NCBI GenBank assembly: GCA_023390055.1
Contig: JAEWDP010000165.1
Span: 1 to 18,600, forward strand
Source of the DNA: Pseudomonadota bacterium
GTDB lineage: Bacteria; Pseudomonadota; Alphaproteobacteria; Rhizobiales; Rhizobiaceae
Direction: 5' to 3'
DNA: 18,600 nt
Below the pieces are notes generated by a model. That model did no database searches and was not told the origin of the DNA. It worked only from the letters and a program-made list of their open reading frames with translations. Below, one piece after another: positions 8,194 to 15,122 of the stretch. The first letter of the stretch is position 1. Every line of letters starts with the position of its first letter. The translations under genes and the position numbers were made by a program.

Positions 8194-8942
8194 CAAACAT
8201 GATCTCCCAGATAAGCAGTCCGCACAGCTGGGTCGCTGCGTATCTCATCGACGGTACCGGTTGCAATTACCTTCCCATAGACCAGCACAGAGACACGATC
8301 AGCCAGTGCAAAGACCGCATCCATGTCATGCTCAACGAGAAGAATTGGGGCCCGATGGCGAAGGCCATCAAGGAACCTGGTCAGGGCTTTCGACCCCTCT
8401 GGACCCATGCCAGCCATCGGCTCATCTAGCAGAAATGCCCGAGTGTTGAGTGCCAGTGCAATTGCAATTTCGAGCTTCCGGCGTTCGCCATGTGAAAGCT
8501 CCGCCGCCGGAATGCGCGCACGGTCTTTCAACTCAACCTGCCCCAAAATCTCCATCGATCTGTCGATCAAGGTACGATCCCGCATGACAGACCTGAAGAA
8601 ACGGAAACTTGTTCCCTGTTGAGCCTGGACGGCCAGCATGACATTGCGAAGTGCTGAAAATTCTGAAGCCAACGAAGATACCTGGAAGGTTCGTCCGAGC
8701 CCAAGGCGCGATCGTTCCGCCACACCAAAGTGACTGATCTCATGTCCGGCAAAACGAATTGCACCTGAATCCTGTCTCAGTGTACCGCAGATCTGATGGA
8801 TCAATGTCGACTTGCCAGCACCATTCGGGCCTATCAGCGCGTGGATTTCTCCAGGTCTGAGGTCAAGAGTTACGCCGTCGGTAGCACGCAAAGCGCCAAA
8901 TGATTTGACAAGGTCAGTCAGTTTCAGGACGGGCTCAACCAT
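8193..8942 (-). CDS. livG: HAAT-type ABC transporter ATPase (LivG-like)
   Basis: This 249-residue protein is the first ATPase of the importer. It shows Walker A GPNGAGKS at 38-45, the signature LSHGERRK at 149-156, Walker B AFLLDEP at 169-175 and the H-loop histidine H205 in VEHDMD. The ATG at 8942 is preferred and overlaps the LivM stop by eight bases. An upstream in-frame TTG at 8969 would add nine residues and overlap LivM by 35 bases, with no benefit to the fold. AGGA lies about ten bases before the chosen start on the minus strand. The signature has S-H in place of S-G, which is usual in LivG. It forms the ATPase heterodimer with LivF and couples to LivH and LivM in the inner membrane. 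Confidence 0.93.
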   Translation of the reverse strand: MVEPVLKLTDLVKSFGALRATDGVTLDLRPGEIHALIGPNGAGKSTLIHQICGTLRQDSGAIRFAGHEISHFGVAERSRLGLGRTFQVSSLASEFSALRNVMLAVQAQQGTSFRFFRSVMRDRTLIDRSMEILGQVELKDRARIPAAELSHGERRKLEIAIALALNTRAFLLDEPMAGMGPEGSKALTRFLDGLRHRAPILLVEHDMDAVFALADRVSVLVYGKVIATGTVDEIRSDPAVRTAYLGDHV

Positions 8943-9909
8943 GACGGGGCTTTCCTGCCAGAAGTCCAACTAGTCCACCCCTTGCAAACAGCACCGTGCC
9001 GAGCAGGATCAAACCAAGGAAGAACTGCCACCGCTCTGTCAATCCACCCAGGACAAACTCAAAAATAACGAAAAGAATTGCTCCTGCGAGTGGGCCAAAT
9101 AGGCGCCCTGTGCCGCCGAGAATGATCAAAATAATCAGTTCGCCGGACATGTGCCAGGATAGCATTGAGGGACTAACAAAGCGATTGAGATCGGCAAACA
9201 GAGCGCCAGCAAGCCCCGTCAAGCTTGCTGAAATTGCAAAGGCAGTCAGCTGGATCCGATATGGTGCGATACCTACGGTTGCGACGCGCACCTCGTTTTG
9301 ACGTGCTGCCTGAAGTGCTGACCCGAATCGCGACCCACGGATCAGCACGAATACTCCAAGAGTGGCAACGAGCAAGGCATAGCAAATCAGAAAAAAGTTT
9401 ATCGGCTTCATCGTGTTTACGCCCCAAAACTGGTTGCGCACGAGGATCGATAATCCATCTTCACCACCATAAGCCGGCCAGGAGATCGCGAAATAATAGA
9501 CCATCTGTGCGAAGGCCAACGTGATCATGATGAAGTAGACGCCCGAAGTTCTCAAGGAAACAGAACCAATTAGAAGACCTGCCAGGCCCGCAACGACCAT
9601 CGCCACAACCCAGATTATCGGCATTTGGTCCGTGCCGGACAATCCGACGACCAGTGGATCGCCGGAAAAGGCGTGCGTCGCAAGAATACCCGCCACATAA
9701 CCACCGATGCCGAAGAATGCTGCATGTCCGAATGAGACCAGCCCACCAAGGCCGAGAGCCAGATTAAGGCCTGTCGCTGCGAGCGCCAGAATGGCAATGC
9801 GGGTCGCGAGGGTAACGTAAAAAGGGTGTCCGAATGCATTTGCCGCCAGCGGTAGCGCCAATAACGCAATGGCCAGAATGATGTTGACCAGGCTTTCGCG
9901 GTTCCGCAT
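8935..9909 (-). CDS. livM: HAAT-type ABC transporter permease (LivM-like)
   Basis: This 324-residue integral membrane protein has many hydrophobic segments, beginning with residues 8-25 and 32-52. The LivM hallmark GLGGLVSFGHAAFFGIGGY is at 53-71, and a second conserved stretch (LRTSGVYFIMITLAFAQM) follows in the middle of the protein. The ATG at 9909 has GAGGA about six bases upstream on the minus strand. It lies seven bases after the LivH stop. It forms the translocation pathway with LivH. Length and topology are normal for the family and nothing is missing. As with the other subunits, specificity depends on the binding protein. Confidence 0.92.
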   Translation of the reverse strand: MRNRESLVNIILAIALLALPLAANAFGHPFYVTLATRIAILALAATGLNLALGLGGLVSFGHAAFFGIGGYVAGILATHAFSGDPLVVGLSGTDQMPIIWVVAMVVAGLAGLLIGSVSLRTSGVYFIMITLAFAQMVYYFAISWPAYGGEDGLSILVRNQFWGVNTMKPINFFLICYALLVATLGVFVLIRGSRFGSALQAARQNEVRVATVGIAPYRIQLTAFAISASLTGLAGALFADLNRFVSPSMLSWHMSGELIILIILGGTGRLFGPLAGAILFVIFEFVLGGLTERWQFFLGLILLGTVLFARGGLVGLLAGKPRHG

Positions 9910-9916
9910 TACATCC

Positions 9917-10840
9917 TCACATATGAGCCGCGGGAAATAGTCCGCGCGGTTTAAACGTGAGGATGAGCGCCATCATCACATAGATCAGCATGGAGGCTGC
10001 TGCACCACCAATCAGGCCCGCTTGTGATGGTGGTACAAACAGCCCCATCAACTGCGGCAGTAGAAAACGACCCATGGTGTCGACAACGCCGACCAGGAGG
10101 GCTCCAAGCAACGCGCCCTTTATGGATCCGATTCCACCAATGACAATCACCACAAAAGCAAGAATGAGAACCGGTTCTCCCATGCCGACCTGCACGGACT
10201 GCAATGCACCGACCATCGCGCCGGCAAAACCGGCAAGGGCAGCACCTAGTGCGAAAACGACAGTATAAAGTGTGCGAATATCTACACCAAGCGCTCCGAT
10301 CATCTCGCGATCGCTCTCACCTGCCCGGATACGCATTCCAAGACGGGTCCTGCTGATCAGCAGATAGAGGCCAAAGGCAACAAGCGCTCCGGCAACGATA
10401 ATTGCCAGACGATATAGCGAATACTGTGCTCCAGCAGGCAGGGCGACCGCACCCTGCAGCAGGGGCGGTATATCAAGATAGAGCGGGAAAGAGCCGAAGA
10501 GCCAGCGCATGCCTTCGGAGAATATCAAAATCAATGCAAAGGTTGCCAGCACCTGGTCAAGGTGATCACGATCGTAGAGACGCCGTATCACCACAAGTTC
10601 GACAATGGCTCCGGCAGCTGCAGCACACACCAGGCTGGCGGCAAGTCCGATCCAAAATGAGCCGGTCGCCGCAGCAACAGCCGCGCACGCAAAGGCGCCA
10701 ACCATGTACAAAGAACCGTGTGCAAGATTGATCAAGCCCATGACGCCAAATATCAGCGTCAGCCCGGCGGCCATGAGAAACAACATGACGCCGAGCTGAA
10801 GGCCATTGAGCAATTGCTCAAGAGCGAGTGCGAGTGTCAC
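9917..10840 (-). CDS. livH: HAAT-type ABC transporter permease (LivH-like)
   Basis: This 307-residue membrane protein carries the LivH motif GVMGLINLAHGSLYMVGAF at 32-50 and about eight hydrophobic segments. The start is a GTG at 10840 (decoded as Met), nine bases after the LivK stop on the minus strand. A weak TAAGG sequence lies about seven bases upstream, so initiation may depend on coupling to LivK. It pairs with LivM to form the inner-membrane channel. The C-terminus, LTFKPRGLFP, is typical of LivH proteins. The protein looks complete. Confidence 0.92.
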   Translation of the reverse strand: MTLALALEQLLNGLQLGVMLFLMAAGLTLIFGVMGLINLAHGSLYMVGAFACAAVAAATGSFWIGLAASLVCAAAAGAIVELVVIRRLYDRDHLDQVLATFALILIFSEGMRWLFGSFPLYLDIPPLLQGAVALPAGAQYSLYRLAIIVAGALVAFGLYLLISRTRLGMRIRAGESDREMIGALGVDIRTLYTVVFALGAALAGFAGAMVGALQSVQVGMGEPVLILAFVVIVIGGIGSIKGALLGALLVGVVDTMGRFLLPQLMGLFVPPSQAGLIGGAAASMLIYVMMALILTFKPRGLFPAAHM

Positions 10841-10849
10841 CAGCCAACC

Positions 10850-11989
10850 TTACATTTTGCAGTCTTTGGCGTAAGCATCACCGTGATCATCGAAAATCTT
10901 CTCGATTGTCTTGTTGGTCAGGACACCATCATCCCGTTTGATCACCTCCGTCAGATAGATGTCCTGGATCGGATGCTGATTGTTGTTGAACTTGAAGTCG
11001 CCGCGCGGCGAACTGATATCCGCCTTCAACAGTTCGGCGCGGAACGCTTCGGTATCTTTTACGTCCGCCTTGGCTGCCGCCGATACGATCAACTGAGCGG
11101 CGTCATATGCCTGAACCGCATAAATCGATGGCAAGCGACCATATTCGGCCTCAAAGTCCGAAAGGAACTTCTTGCTGATTTCAGTGTCAAAGTCGGGTAC
11201 CCACTGACCTGACGCCCTGGCTCCGATCGCAGCATCGCCGATCGCGGGTAGTACATCCTGGCTAAACGAGAAGCCCGGTCCCATAATCGGGATATCCGCA
11301 CCCGACTGGGCGTATTGCTTCATGAATGCGATGCCCATCCCGCCCGGCAGGAAAGCAAAGACGCCATCTGCGTCCGAGGCACGGATCTGGGCAATCTCGG
11401 CTGCATAATCCGTCTGGCCAACCTGCGTGTAGATTTCGGAAGCCAGCTCACCCTTATAGTAGCGTTTGAAGCCCGTCAGCGAGTCCTTGCCTGCCGGATA
11501 GTTCGGGGCCATGATCAACATCTTCTTGTGCCCCCTGTTGGCATATTCGCCCATGGCCTCATGAAGATTGTCGTTCTGGTAGGCTGCATTGAAATAGAGC
11601 GGATTGCAGTTTTCGCCCGCAAGCGCAGCCGGAGCAGCATTGGTGGAGATGTAAAACTTGCCCTGGGCCACCGCACTTGGTGCGACAGCCATGAGGAGGT
11701 TCGACCACACAATACCGGTCAGAACATCAACCTGATCACTCTGGATCATCTTGTCGGCAATCTGGACGGCCAGTTCCGGCTTTTGCGCGTCATCTTCGAT
11801 AACAACCTCGATCTCACTATTGCCGGCCTGCTTGATCGCCAACATGAAGCCATCGCGCGTATCGACACCGAGGCCCGCACCACCACCAGACAGCGTTGTG
11901 ATCAGGCCAATCTTTACAGGCTCGGCAAAGGCCAGTCCGGAAACGCTCATGCTGAGCGCCAGTGTGGCTGCAGAAACCAGTTTCTTCAT
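10850..11989 (-). CDS. Periplasmic ligand-binding protein of HAAT ABC transporter (LivK-like)
   Basis: This 379-residue protein begins with a clear Sec signal peptide: a KK n-region, a hydrophobic core and a predicted cleavage after AFA at 22. The mature protein has the type I periplasmic binding fold of the Peripl_BP_6 family, opening with VKIGLITTLSGGGAGLG. Cysteines in GENCNPL and in the final AKDCKM could form a disulfide. The ATG at 11989 has GGGAG spaced by seven bases. It is the first gene of the transporter set and is normally the most highly expressed. Members of this family that sit beside aromatic CoA ligases often bind aromatic acids rather than leucine or valine, so anthranilate or a related acid is the inferred ligand. 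The sequence alone does not settle this. Confidence 0.92.
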   Translation of the reverse strand: MKKLVSAATLALSMSVSGLAFAEPVKIGLITTLSGGGAGLGVDTRDGFMLAIKQAGNSEIEVVIEDDAQKPELAVQIADKMIQSDQVDVLTGIVWSNLLMAVAPSAVAQGKFYISTNAAPAALAGENCNPLYFNAAYQNDNLHEAMGEYANRGHKKMLIMAPNYPAGKDSLTGFKRYYKGELASEIYTQVGQTDYAAEIAQIRASDADGVFAFLPGGMGIAFMKQYAQSGADIPIMGPGFSFSQDVLPAIGDAAIGARASGQWVPDFDTEISKKFLSDFEAEYGRLPSIYAVQAYDAAQLIVSAAAKADVKDTEAFRAELLKADISSPRGDFKFNNNQHPIQDIYLTEVIKRDDGVLTNKTIEKIFDDHGDAYAKDCKM

Positions 11990-12235
11990 CTGTGAACTCC
12001 CAGTTGTTTTTTATTGTCCCATCCTCAGGCGCGGATCCCTTGATCTCGCAGCCGGATATCCACCTCGTGTTCGAAATACCTTCCACACTTGCGAAAGAAG
12101 GTCCACTGCCTAAGCGGCATGCAGCGATTTTTCCCACGCTCCGGTCGGCAGACCTTGACAGAAGCGACCGGCTAAAATGTCGGTCCGAAAGTGCCGAACC
12201 GCACAAGAATCTCCTTCTTGAAGGCAACGCCAATG
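11990..12235 (-). promoter_or_regulatory. Leader region between CoA ligase and livK
   Basis: This 246-base gap separates the ligase stop from the livK start on the minus strand. It is the only long break in the minus-strand operon and may hold a separate liv promoter; no convincing -35/-10 pair was found. TTGACA does occur at 12239-12234, at the ligase stop, but no -10 follows it at proper spacing. The region contains an AAGGAG (12216-12211) six bases before a GTG that opens a 10-codon frame ending at 12172. Just after that stop is a 7-bp inverted repeat (CCGGTCG/CGACCGG, 12141-12147 with 12165-12171). No T-run follows, so it does not look like an intrinsic terminator. Confidence 0.35.
12172..12204 (-). 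CDS. Possible 10-residue leader peptide
   Basis: This is a ten-codon frame starting with GTG and reading MRFGTFGPTF before a TAG stop. It is supported only by the strong, well-spaced AAGGAG six bases upstream and by its position ahead of livK, directly in front of an inverted repeat. Three of the ten residues are phenylalanine. It could be a translated leader, the remnant start of a decayed gene, or chance. No homology is recognised. Confidence 0.2.
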   Translation of the reverse strand: MRFGTFGPTF

Positions 12236-13864
12236 TCAAGCCGCACGCGCATGCTTCAGCCTGAACCGCTGGATCTTACCCGATTCTGTCTTTGGAAGGG
12301 CATCGGTGAACACGACCGAGCGAGGATACTTGTAAGGGGCGATGACGTTCTTGACATGTTGCTGCAAGAGCTTTGCCATTGCATCGCAGGCAGCGCTGCG
12401 ATCTGCCAGGACAATATGGGCCTCGACAATATATCCACGTTCAGCATCCGGCACCCCAATGACCGCACATTCAGCCACAGCCTCATGCCCGAGGAGCGCC
12501 GCTTCAACTTCCGGGCCGGCAATGTTGTAGCCCGCAGAAACGATCATGTCGTCGCAGCGGGCAGCAAAGTGAAAATACCCTTCCTCATCACGCGTGAAGG
12601 AATCGCCCGTGAGGTTCCAGCCGTCCCGGACATAATCCCTTTGGCGTCCATCAGCGAGATAACGACAACCGATCGGCCCTTTTACTGCCAGTTTTCCGAC
12701 TGTGCCCGAAGGCACCTCACGCATCTCGTCATCGACCACGATTGCCTGATAACCGGTCAATGGCTTGCCAGTGCATGCAGGTCGGGAATCGTCTCGCTTG
12801 TTGGAAATGAAGATATGGAGCATTTCGGTGGACCCGATGCCATCAACAATCGGCTTTCCGGTCTTGCGCACCCATTCATCGTAAACCGGTGCCGGCAGGG
12901 TTTCGCCGGCTGATACCGCCACGCGCAGCGAAGAAAGATCCGCCCCTTCATCCATCGCAGCAAGCATTGCCCGATAGGCGGTTGGAGCAGTAAAGCAGAT
13001 CGTCGCCTTGTATGTTTCGATGATCTCGATCATCTTGGCCGGCGTCGCCTGTTCCAGCAAGGTTGCTGCTGCGCCAAAACGCAATGGAAAGACGGCAAGA
13101 CCACCCAACCCAAAGGTGAAGGCCAGCGGCGGTGAGCCAACGAAAACATCTGCAGGCGTGACACCCAGAACCTCACGCGCGTATGCGTCGGCAATAATGA
13201 GAATATCGCGGTGAAAGTGCATCGTTGCCTTTGGCACGCCCGTTGAGCCGGATGTAAATCCGAGCAATGCCACATCATCACGTCCGGTCCTCACCGCATC
13301 AAATTTGACGGGCTTGTCGAGCGCAGCGCGATCAAGTTCGGCGTCATGGTTTGCAGTTCCGTCAAAACCGATAACCTGGGCAAGGAACGGGCTTTCCTTG
13401 GCAACCGCCACCAGTTCGTCCATCAGGCGCGTATCGCACAGCGCCATCGATATCTCCGCCTTGTCAACGACTTTGGATAGTTCGCCTGCCCGCAACATGG
13501 GCATGGTGTTGACCACCACTGCCCCTGCTTTCGTTGCAGCCAGCCAGCATGCCACCATAGCCGGATTGTTGGCAGACCGGATCAGCACCCGATTGCCAGG
13601 TTTCAGACCGTAATCTTCCGTCAAGGCTCGAGCGATCCGATTTGTCCAGTCTGTCAACTCCTTGTAAGTGCGGCGACGGCCATTGCCGATCAAAGCGGTG
13701 TGGTCTCCAAAGCCACGCTCCACCATCCGATCGGCAAGTTCAAACCCGGCATTCAACCATTCTGGATAGTCAAAGCCATCAAGCACAAGCTCCGGCCATT
13801 GCTCTGGTGACGGTAGATTGTCGCGTGTAAACGTATCCAAATGGCCTGTCGGTCCCAGTTGCAT
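12236..13864 (-). CDS. abmG: 2-aminobenzoate-CoA ligase (benzoate-CoA ligase family)
   Basis: This 542-residue AMP-forming acyl-CoA synthetase contains the P-loop-like motif TSGSTGVPK at 204-212, the A5 motif GIGSTEMLH at 342-350 (with ISN soon after, as in benzoate-CoA ligases), GDSF at 420-423, the hinge region SAGYNIAGPEVE at 443-454 and the catalytic lysine K530 in PKTESGK. It would activate 2-aminobenzoate with ATP and CoA to 2-aminobenzoyl-CoA, AMP and pyrophosphate, giving the substrate for the monooxygenase/reductase. The family call is strong; the exact aromatic acid is inferred from the neighbours, with benzoate or salicylate as alternatives. The ATG at 13864 is preferred over a TTG two codons upstream. 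The Shine-Dalgarno sequence is weak (GGGAA, about seven bases away). The symbol follows Azoarcus usage and is tentative. Confidence 0.85.
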   Translation of the reverse strand: MQLGPTGHLDTFTRDNLPSPEQWPELVLDGFDYPEWLNAGFELADRMVERGFGDHTALIGNGRRRTYKELTDWTNRIARALTEDYGLKPGNRVLIRSANNPAMVACWLAATKAGAVVVNTMPMLRAGELSKVVDKAEISMALCDTRLMDELVAVAKESPFLAQVIGFDGTANHDAELDRAALDKPVKFDAVRTGRDDVALLGFTSGSTGVPKATMHFHRDILIIADAYAREVLGVTPADVFVGSPPLAFTFGLGGLAVFPLRFGAAATLLEQATPAKMIEIIETYKATICFTAPTAYRAMLAAMDEGADLSSLRVAVSAGETLPAPVYDEWVRKTGKPIVDGIGSTEMLHIFISNKRDDSRPACTGKPLTGYQAIVVDDEMREVPSGTVGKLAVKGPIGCRYLADGRQRDYVRDGWNLTGDSFTRDEEGYFHFAARCDDMIVSAGYNIAGPEVEAALLGHEAVAECAVIGVPDAERGYIVEAHIVLADRSAACDAMAKLLQQHVKNVIAPYKYPRSVVFTDALPKTESGKIQRFRLKHARAA

Positions 13865-13904
13865 TGTCAAGTTCCCGTGCCTCGTTCTGGCTCGCCGCGC
13901 GAAT

Positions 13905-13950
13905 TTTTCTTGTATCGCGGCGCTGGCATATTTGCCTTTTTACAAGAAAA
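13905..13950. repeat. Perfect 10-bp inverted repeat, candidate operator
   Basis: The arms are TTTTCTTGTA (13905-13914) and TACAAGAAAA (13941-13950), with a 26-base spacer; arm centres are 36 bp apart. The pairing was checked base by base and breaks at the next outer position (T against G). Its place about 40 bases upstream of the ligase start, in a divergent intergenic region, suits a repressor or activator site shared by both operons. The regulator is not in the window. Confidence 0.5.
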
Positions 13951-14055
13951 GCATCGCTGCCGGCCGCTGGCAAGAGAGAAATTTTAAGTTTGTAATAATT
14001 TTTGCGAAGCGAGTGCCGGACATCTTTTTCTCTTCGCTGTAGCATGCAAATATCA

Positions 14056-14073
14056 CGTAGAGATCGTAGAGAT
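14056..14073 (+). repeat. Tandem direct repeat, CGTAGAGAT twice
   Basis: Two exact adjacent copies of CGTAGAGAT occur directly ahead of the GAGG ribosome-binding site (14077-14080) of the alpha/beta hydrolase. This may be a small duplication or part of a regulatory site. If translation began at the upstream ATG 14044, the repeat would encode part of an RRDRRD stretch, which is not expected at the start of this family. Confidence 0.4.
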
Positions 14074-14085
14074 ATCGAGGATGCC

Positions 14086-14910
14086 ATGCGACAGCGGATT
14101 ACCGATTGGGACGATGCCTACGCCAACGGACCCAATATCCCCTATGGCGATCAATGGCCCGCTCGCTGGGTGGAACCGGCACGCCGTTATCGAGAGACAT
14201 TATCCAAGGCTGGACATGCGCAATTGGGCATTCGCTATGCTGATGGCGACAGGAACCTCTTCGATCTGTTCGTGAACGCGGAAAGGTCCCGAGGGCTCGT
14301 CGTATTCATCCATGGGGGGTTCTGGCTCAGACTCGACAAATCATACTGGTCTCATCTCGCCAGAGGACCAGTCGAGCACGGATTTTCCGTCGCAATACCG
14401 TCCTATACCCTTTGCCCGGATACCCGCATTTCCGCGATCACCGTGGAGATCGGCACCGCCATTGAAAAGGCTGCGGAACTGGTGGAAGGGCCTATCCACC
14501 TTATTGGCCATTCGGCCGGCGGCCACTTGGTAACCCGCATGATCACAATGACCTCACCACTGCCAGACATTGTGCGAAGCCGCGTCTTTCATACATTGTC
14601 GCTCTCCGGTCTGCATGACCTGCGTCCTTTGATGAACACGACGATGAACGGCCAACTGAAGATCGACCGGCAGGAAGCCTGGCGTGAAAGCCCAGTTCTC
14701 CTGGAACCCATGCCCGATACAAGGCTTACCTGCTGGGTAGGAGCCGGTGAGCGATCGGAATTTCTTCGGCAAAATGCGCTTCTCGCCAATATCTGGAGGG
14801 GCTTGGGCGCAGAGACGGCCATAATAGAAGAGCCCGACCGTCACCACTTCAACATTGTTGACGGACTGGCCGATCCGGATCACTTGTTGACACGGACACT
14901 CCTCTCATAA
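14086..14910 (+). CDS. Alpha/beta hydrolase, kynurenine-formamidase type
   Basis: This 274-residue cytoplasmic hydrolase has the oxyanion-hole motif HGGFW at 76-80 and the nucleophile elbow GHSAGG at 141-146, with S143 as nucleophile. H253 or H254 in DRHHFNIVDGL is the likely catalytic histidine. HGG-[FY]-W is characteristic of eukaryote-type arylformamidases, which hydrolyse N-formylkynurenine. Related enzymes cleave N-acylanthranilates, so in this setting it may release anthranilate or kynurenine from an N-formyl or N-acyl precursor. The acidic triad member is uncertain: the expected region reads VGAGERSEF. The start at 14086 was chosen because GAGG (14077-14080) is spaced five bases before it. 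The ATG at 14044 has no ribosome-binding site. It is divergent from the ligase. No kynureninase or tryptophan dioxygenase is in the window. Confidence 0.82.
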   Translation: MRQRITDWDDAYANGPNIPYGDQWPARWVEPARRYRETLSKAGHAQLGIRYADGDRNLFDLFVNAERSRGLVVFIHGGFWLRLDKSYWSHLARGPVEHGFSVAIPSYTLCPDTRISAITVEIGTAIEKAAELVEGPIHLIGHSAGGHLVTRMITMTSPLPDIVRSRVFHTLSLSGLHDLRPLMNTTMNGQLKIDRQEAWRESPVLLEPMPDTRLTCWVGAGERSEFLRQNALLANIWRGLGAETAIIEEPDRHHFNIVDGLADPDHLLTRTLLS

Positions 14911-14930
14911 ATCGATCAGACAATCGCCAC

Positions 14931-14964
14931 GACCGAGATGCATTCTTGCATATCTCCTGCGGTC
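14931..14964 (+). terminator. Stem-loop after the hydrolase gene, weak terminator candidate
   Basis: An imperfect hairpin begins about 20 bases after the hydrolase stop. GAGATGCA (14935-14942) pairs across a TTCT loop with TGCATaTCTC (14947-14956, one bulged A). Outer GACC (14931-14934) pairs with GGTC (14961-14964) across an asymmetric internal loop. No T-tract follows, so intrinsic termination is doubtful; it may equally be a processing or regulatory structure. Confidence 0.25.
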
Positions 14965-15068
14965 ATGACGTTTAGCGCTGAGAAGGCCTCCTTGTTGACA
15001 ACGGCGCCGTTCTTCGGAATTGGGGGTGTAACGCAGCAACACGCATCTTGCTGTCGACCAATCACCGA

Positions 15069-15103
15069 CGTTTTTCAACGAAATGGGTTCGTTGCGGAAA
15101 ACG
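15069..15103. repeat. Two-tier inverted repeat ahead of the HyuAB ribosome-binding site
   Basis: The inner arms CAACGAA (15076-15082) and TTCGTTG (15088-15094) are perfect over 7 bp around the spacer ATGGG. The outer arms CGTTTT (15069-15074) and AAAACG (15098-15103) add 6 bp after a 1-by-3 internal loop. It ends six bases before the Shine-Dalgarno sequence. It could be a repressor operator or an RNA hairpin in the 5' leader that affects translation. Confidence 0.45.
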
Positions 15104-15122
15104 ACCATCTGGAGGACGCTTC

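Larger units (their letters stand above)
13865..14085. promoter_or_regulatory. Divergent promoter region with a 10-bp inverted repeat
   Basis: This 221-base region separates the minus-strand ligase operon from the plus-strand hydrolase gene and must hold promoters for both. It contains a perfect 10-bp inverted repeat, TTTTCTTGTA at 13905-13914 and TACAAGAAAA at 13941-13950, separated by 26 bases. An interrupted palindrome (GGCA-TATT-TGCC, 13925-13936) lies between the arms. An AT-rich stretch at about 13976-14003, including TAATAAT, may carry the plus-strand promoter, but no clear -35 was found. A tandem 9-base direct repeat (CGTAGAGAT twice) occupies 14056-14073, just before the hydrolase ribosome-binding site. 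Confidence 0.5.
14911..15122 (+). promoter_or_regulatory. Intergenic region upstream of the HyuAB gene
   Basis: This 212-base gap suggests that the hydantoinase-like gene has its own promoter. A perfect TTGACA lies at 14995-15000, but the sequence 17 bases on (AATTGG) is a poor -10, so this is only a candidate. A hairpin-forming inverted repeat at 15069-15103 and a strong ribosome-binding site, TGGAGGA at 15110-15116, follow before the ATG at 15123. Confidence 0.35.

Noticed and set aside
8943..8969. Upstream TTG start for LivG adding nine residues
   Set aside because: It would overlap livM by 35 bases, whereas the ATG at 8942 fits the family N-terminus and the overlap style of the operon.
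11315..11995. 226-codon plus-strand frame opposite the livK-like gene
   Set aside because: The minus-strand protein has a signal peptide and family motifs; the plus-strand frame is antisense with no recognisable features.
12204..12220. 6-bp hairpin CAAGAA/TTCTTG as terminator of the ligase gene
   Set aside because: The stem is AT-rich and short, has no T-run after it on the minus strand, and overlaps the AAGGAG that is better explained as a ribosome-binding site.
11817..12239. 140-codon minus-strand frame spanning the gap before livK
   Set aside because: It starts inside the ligase stop and runs out of frame through the livK signal peptide region. Its arginine/serine-rich sequence and lack of a ribosome-binding site argue against a real gene.
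14995..15023. Sigma-70 promoter with perfect TTGACA ahead of the HyuAB gene
   Set aside because: The expected -10 position reads AATTGG, which is a poor match, so this was kept only as a remark and not as a separate promoter call.
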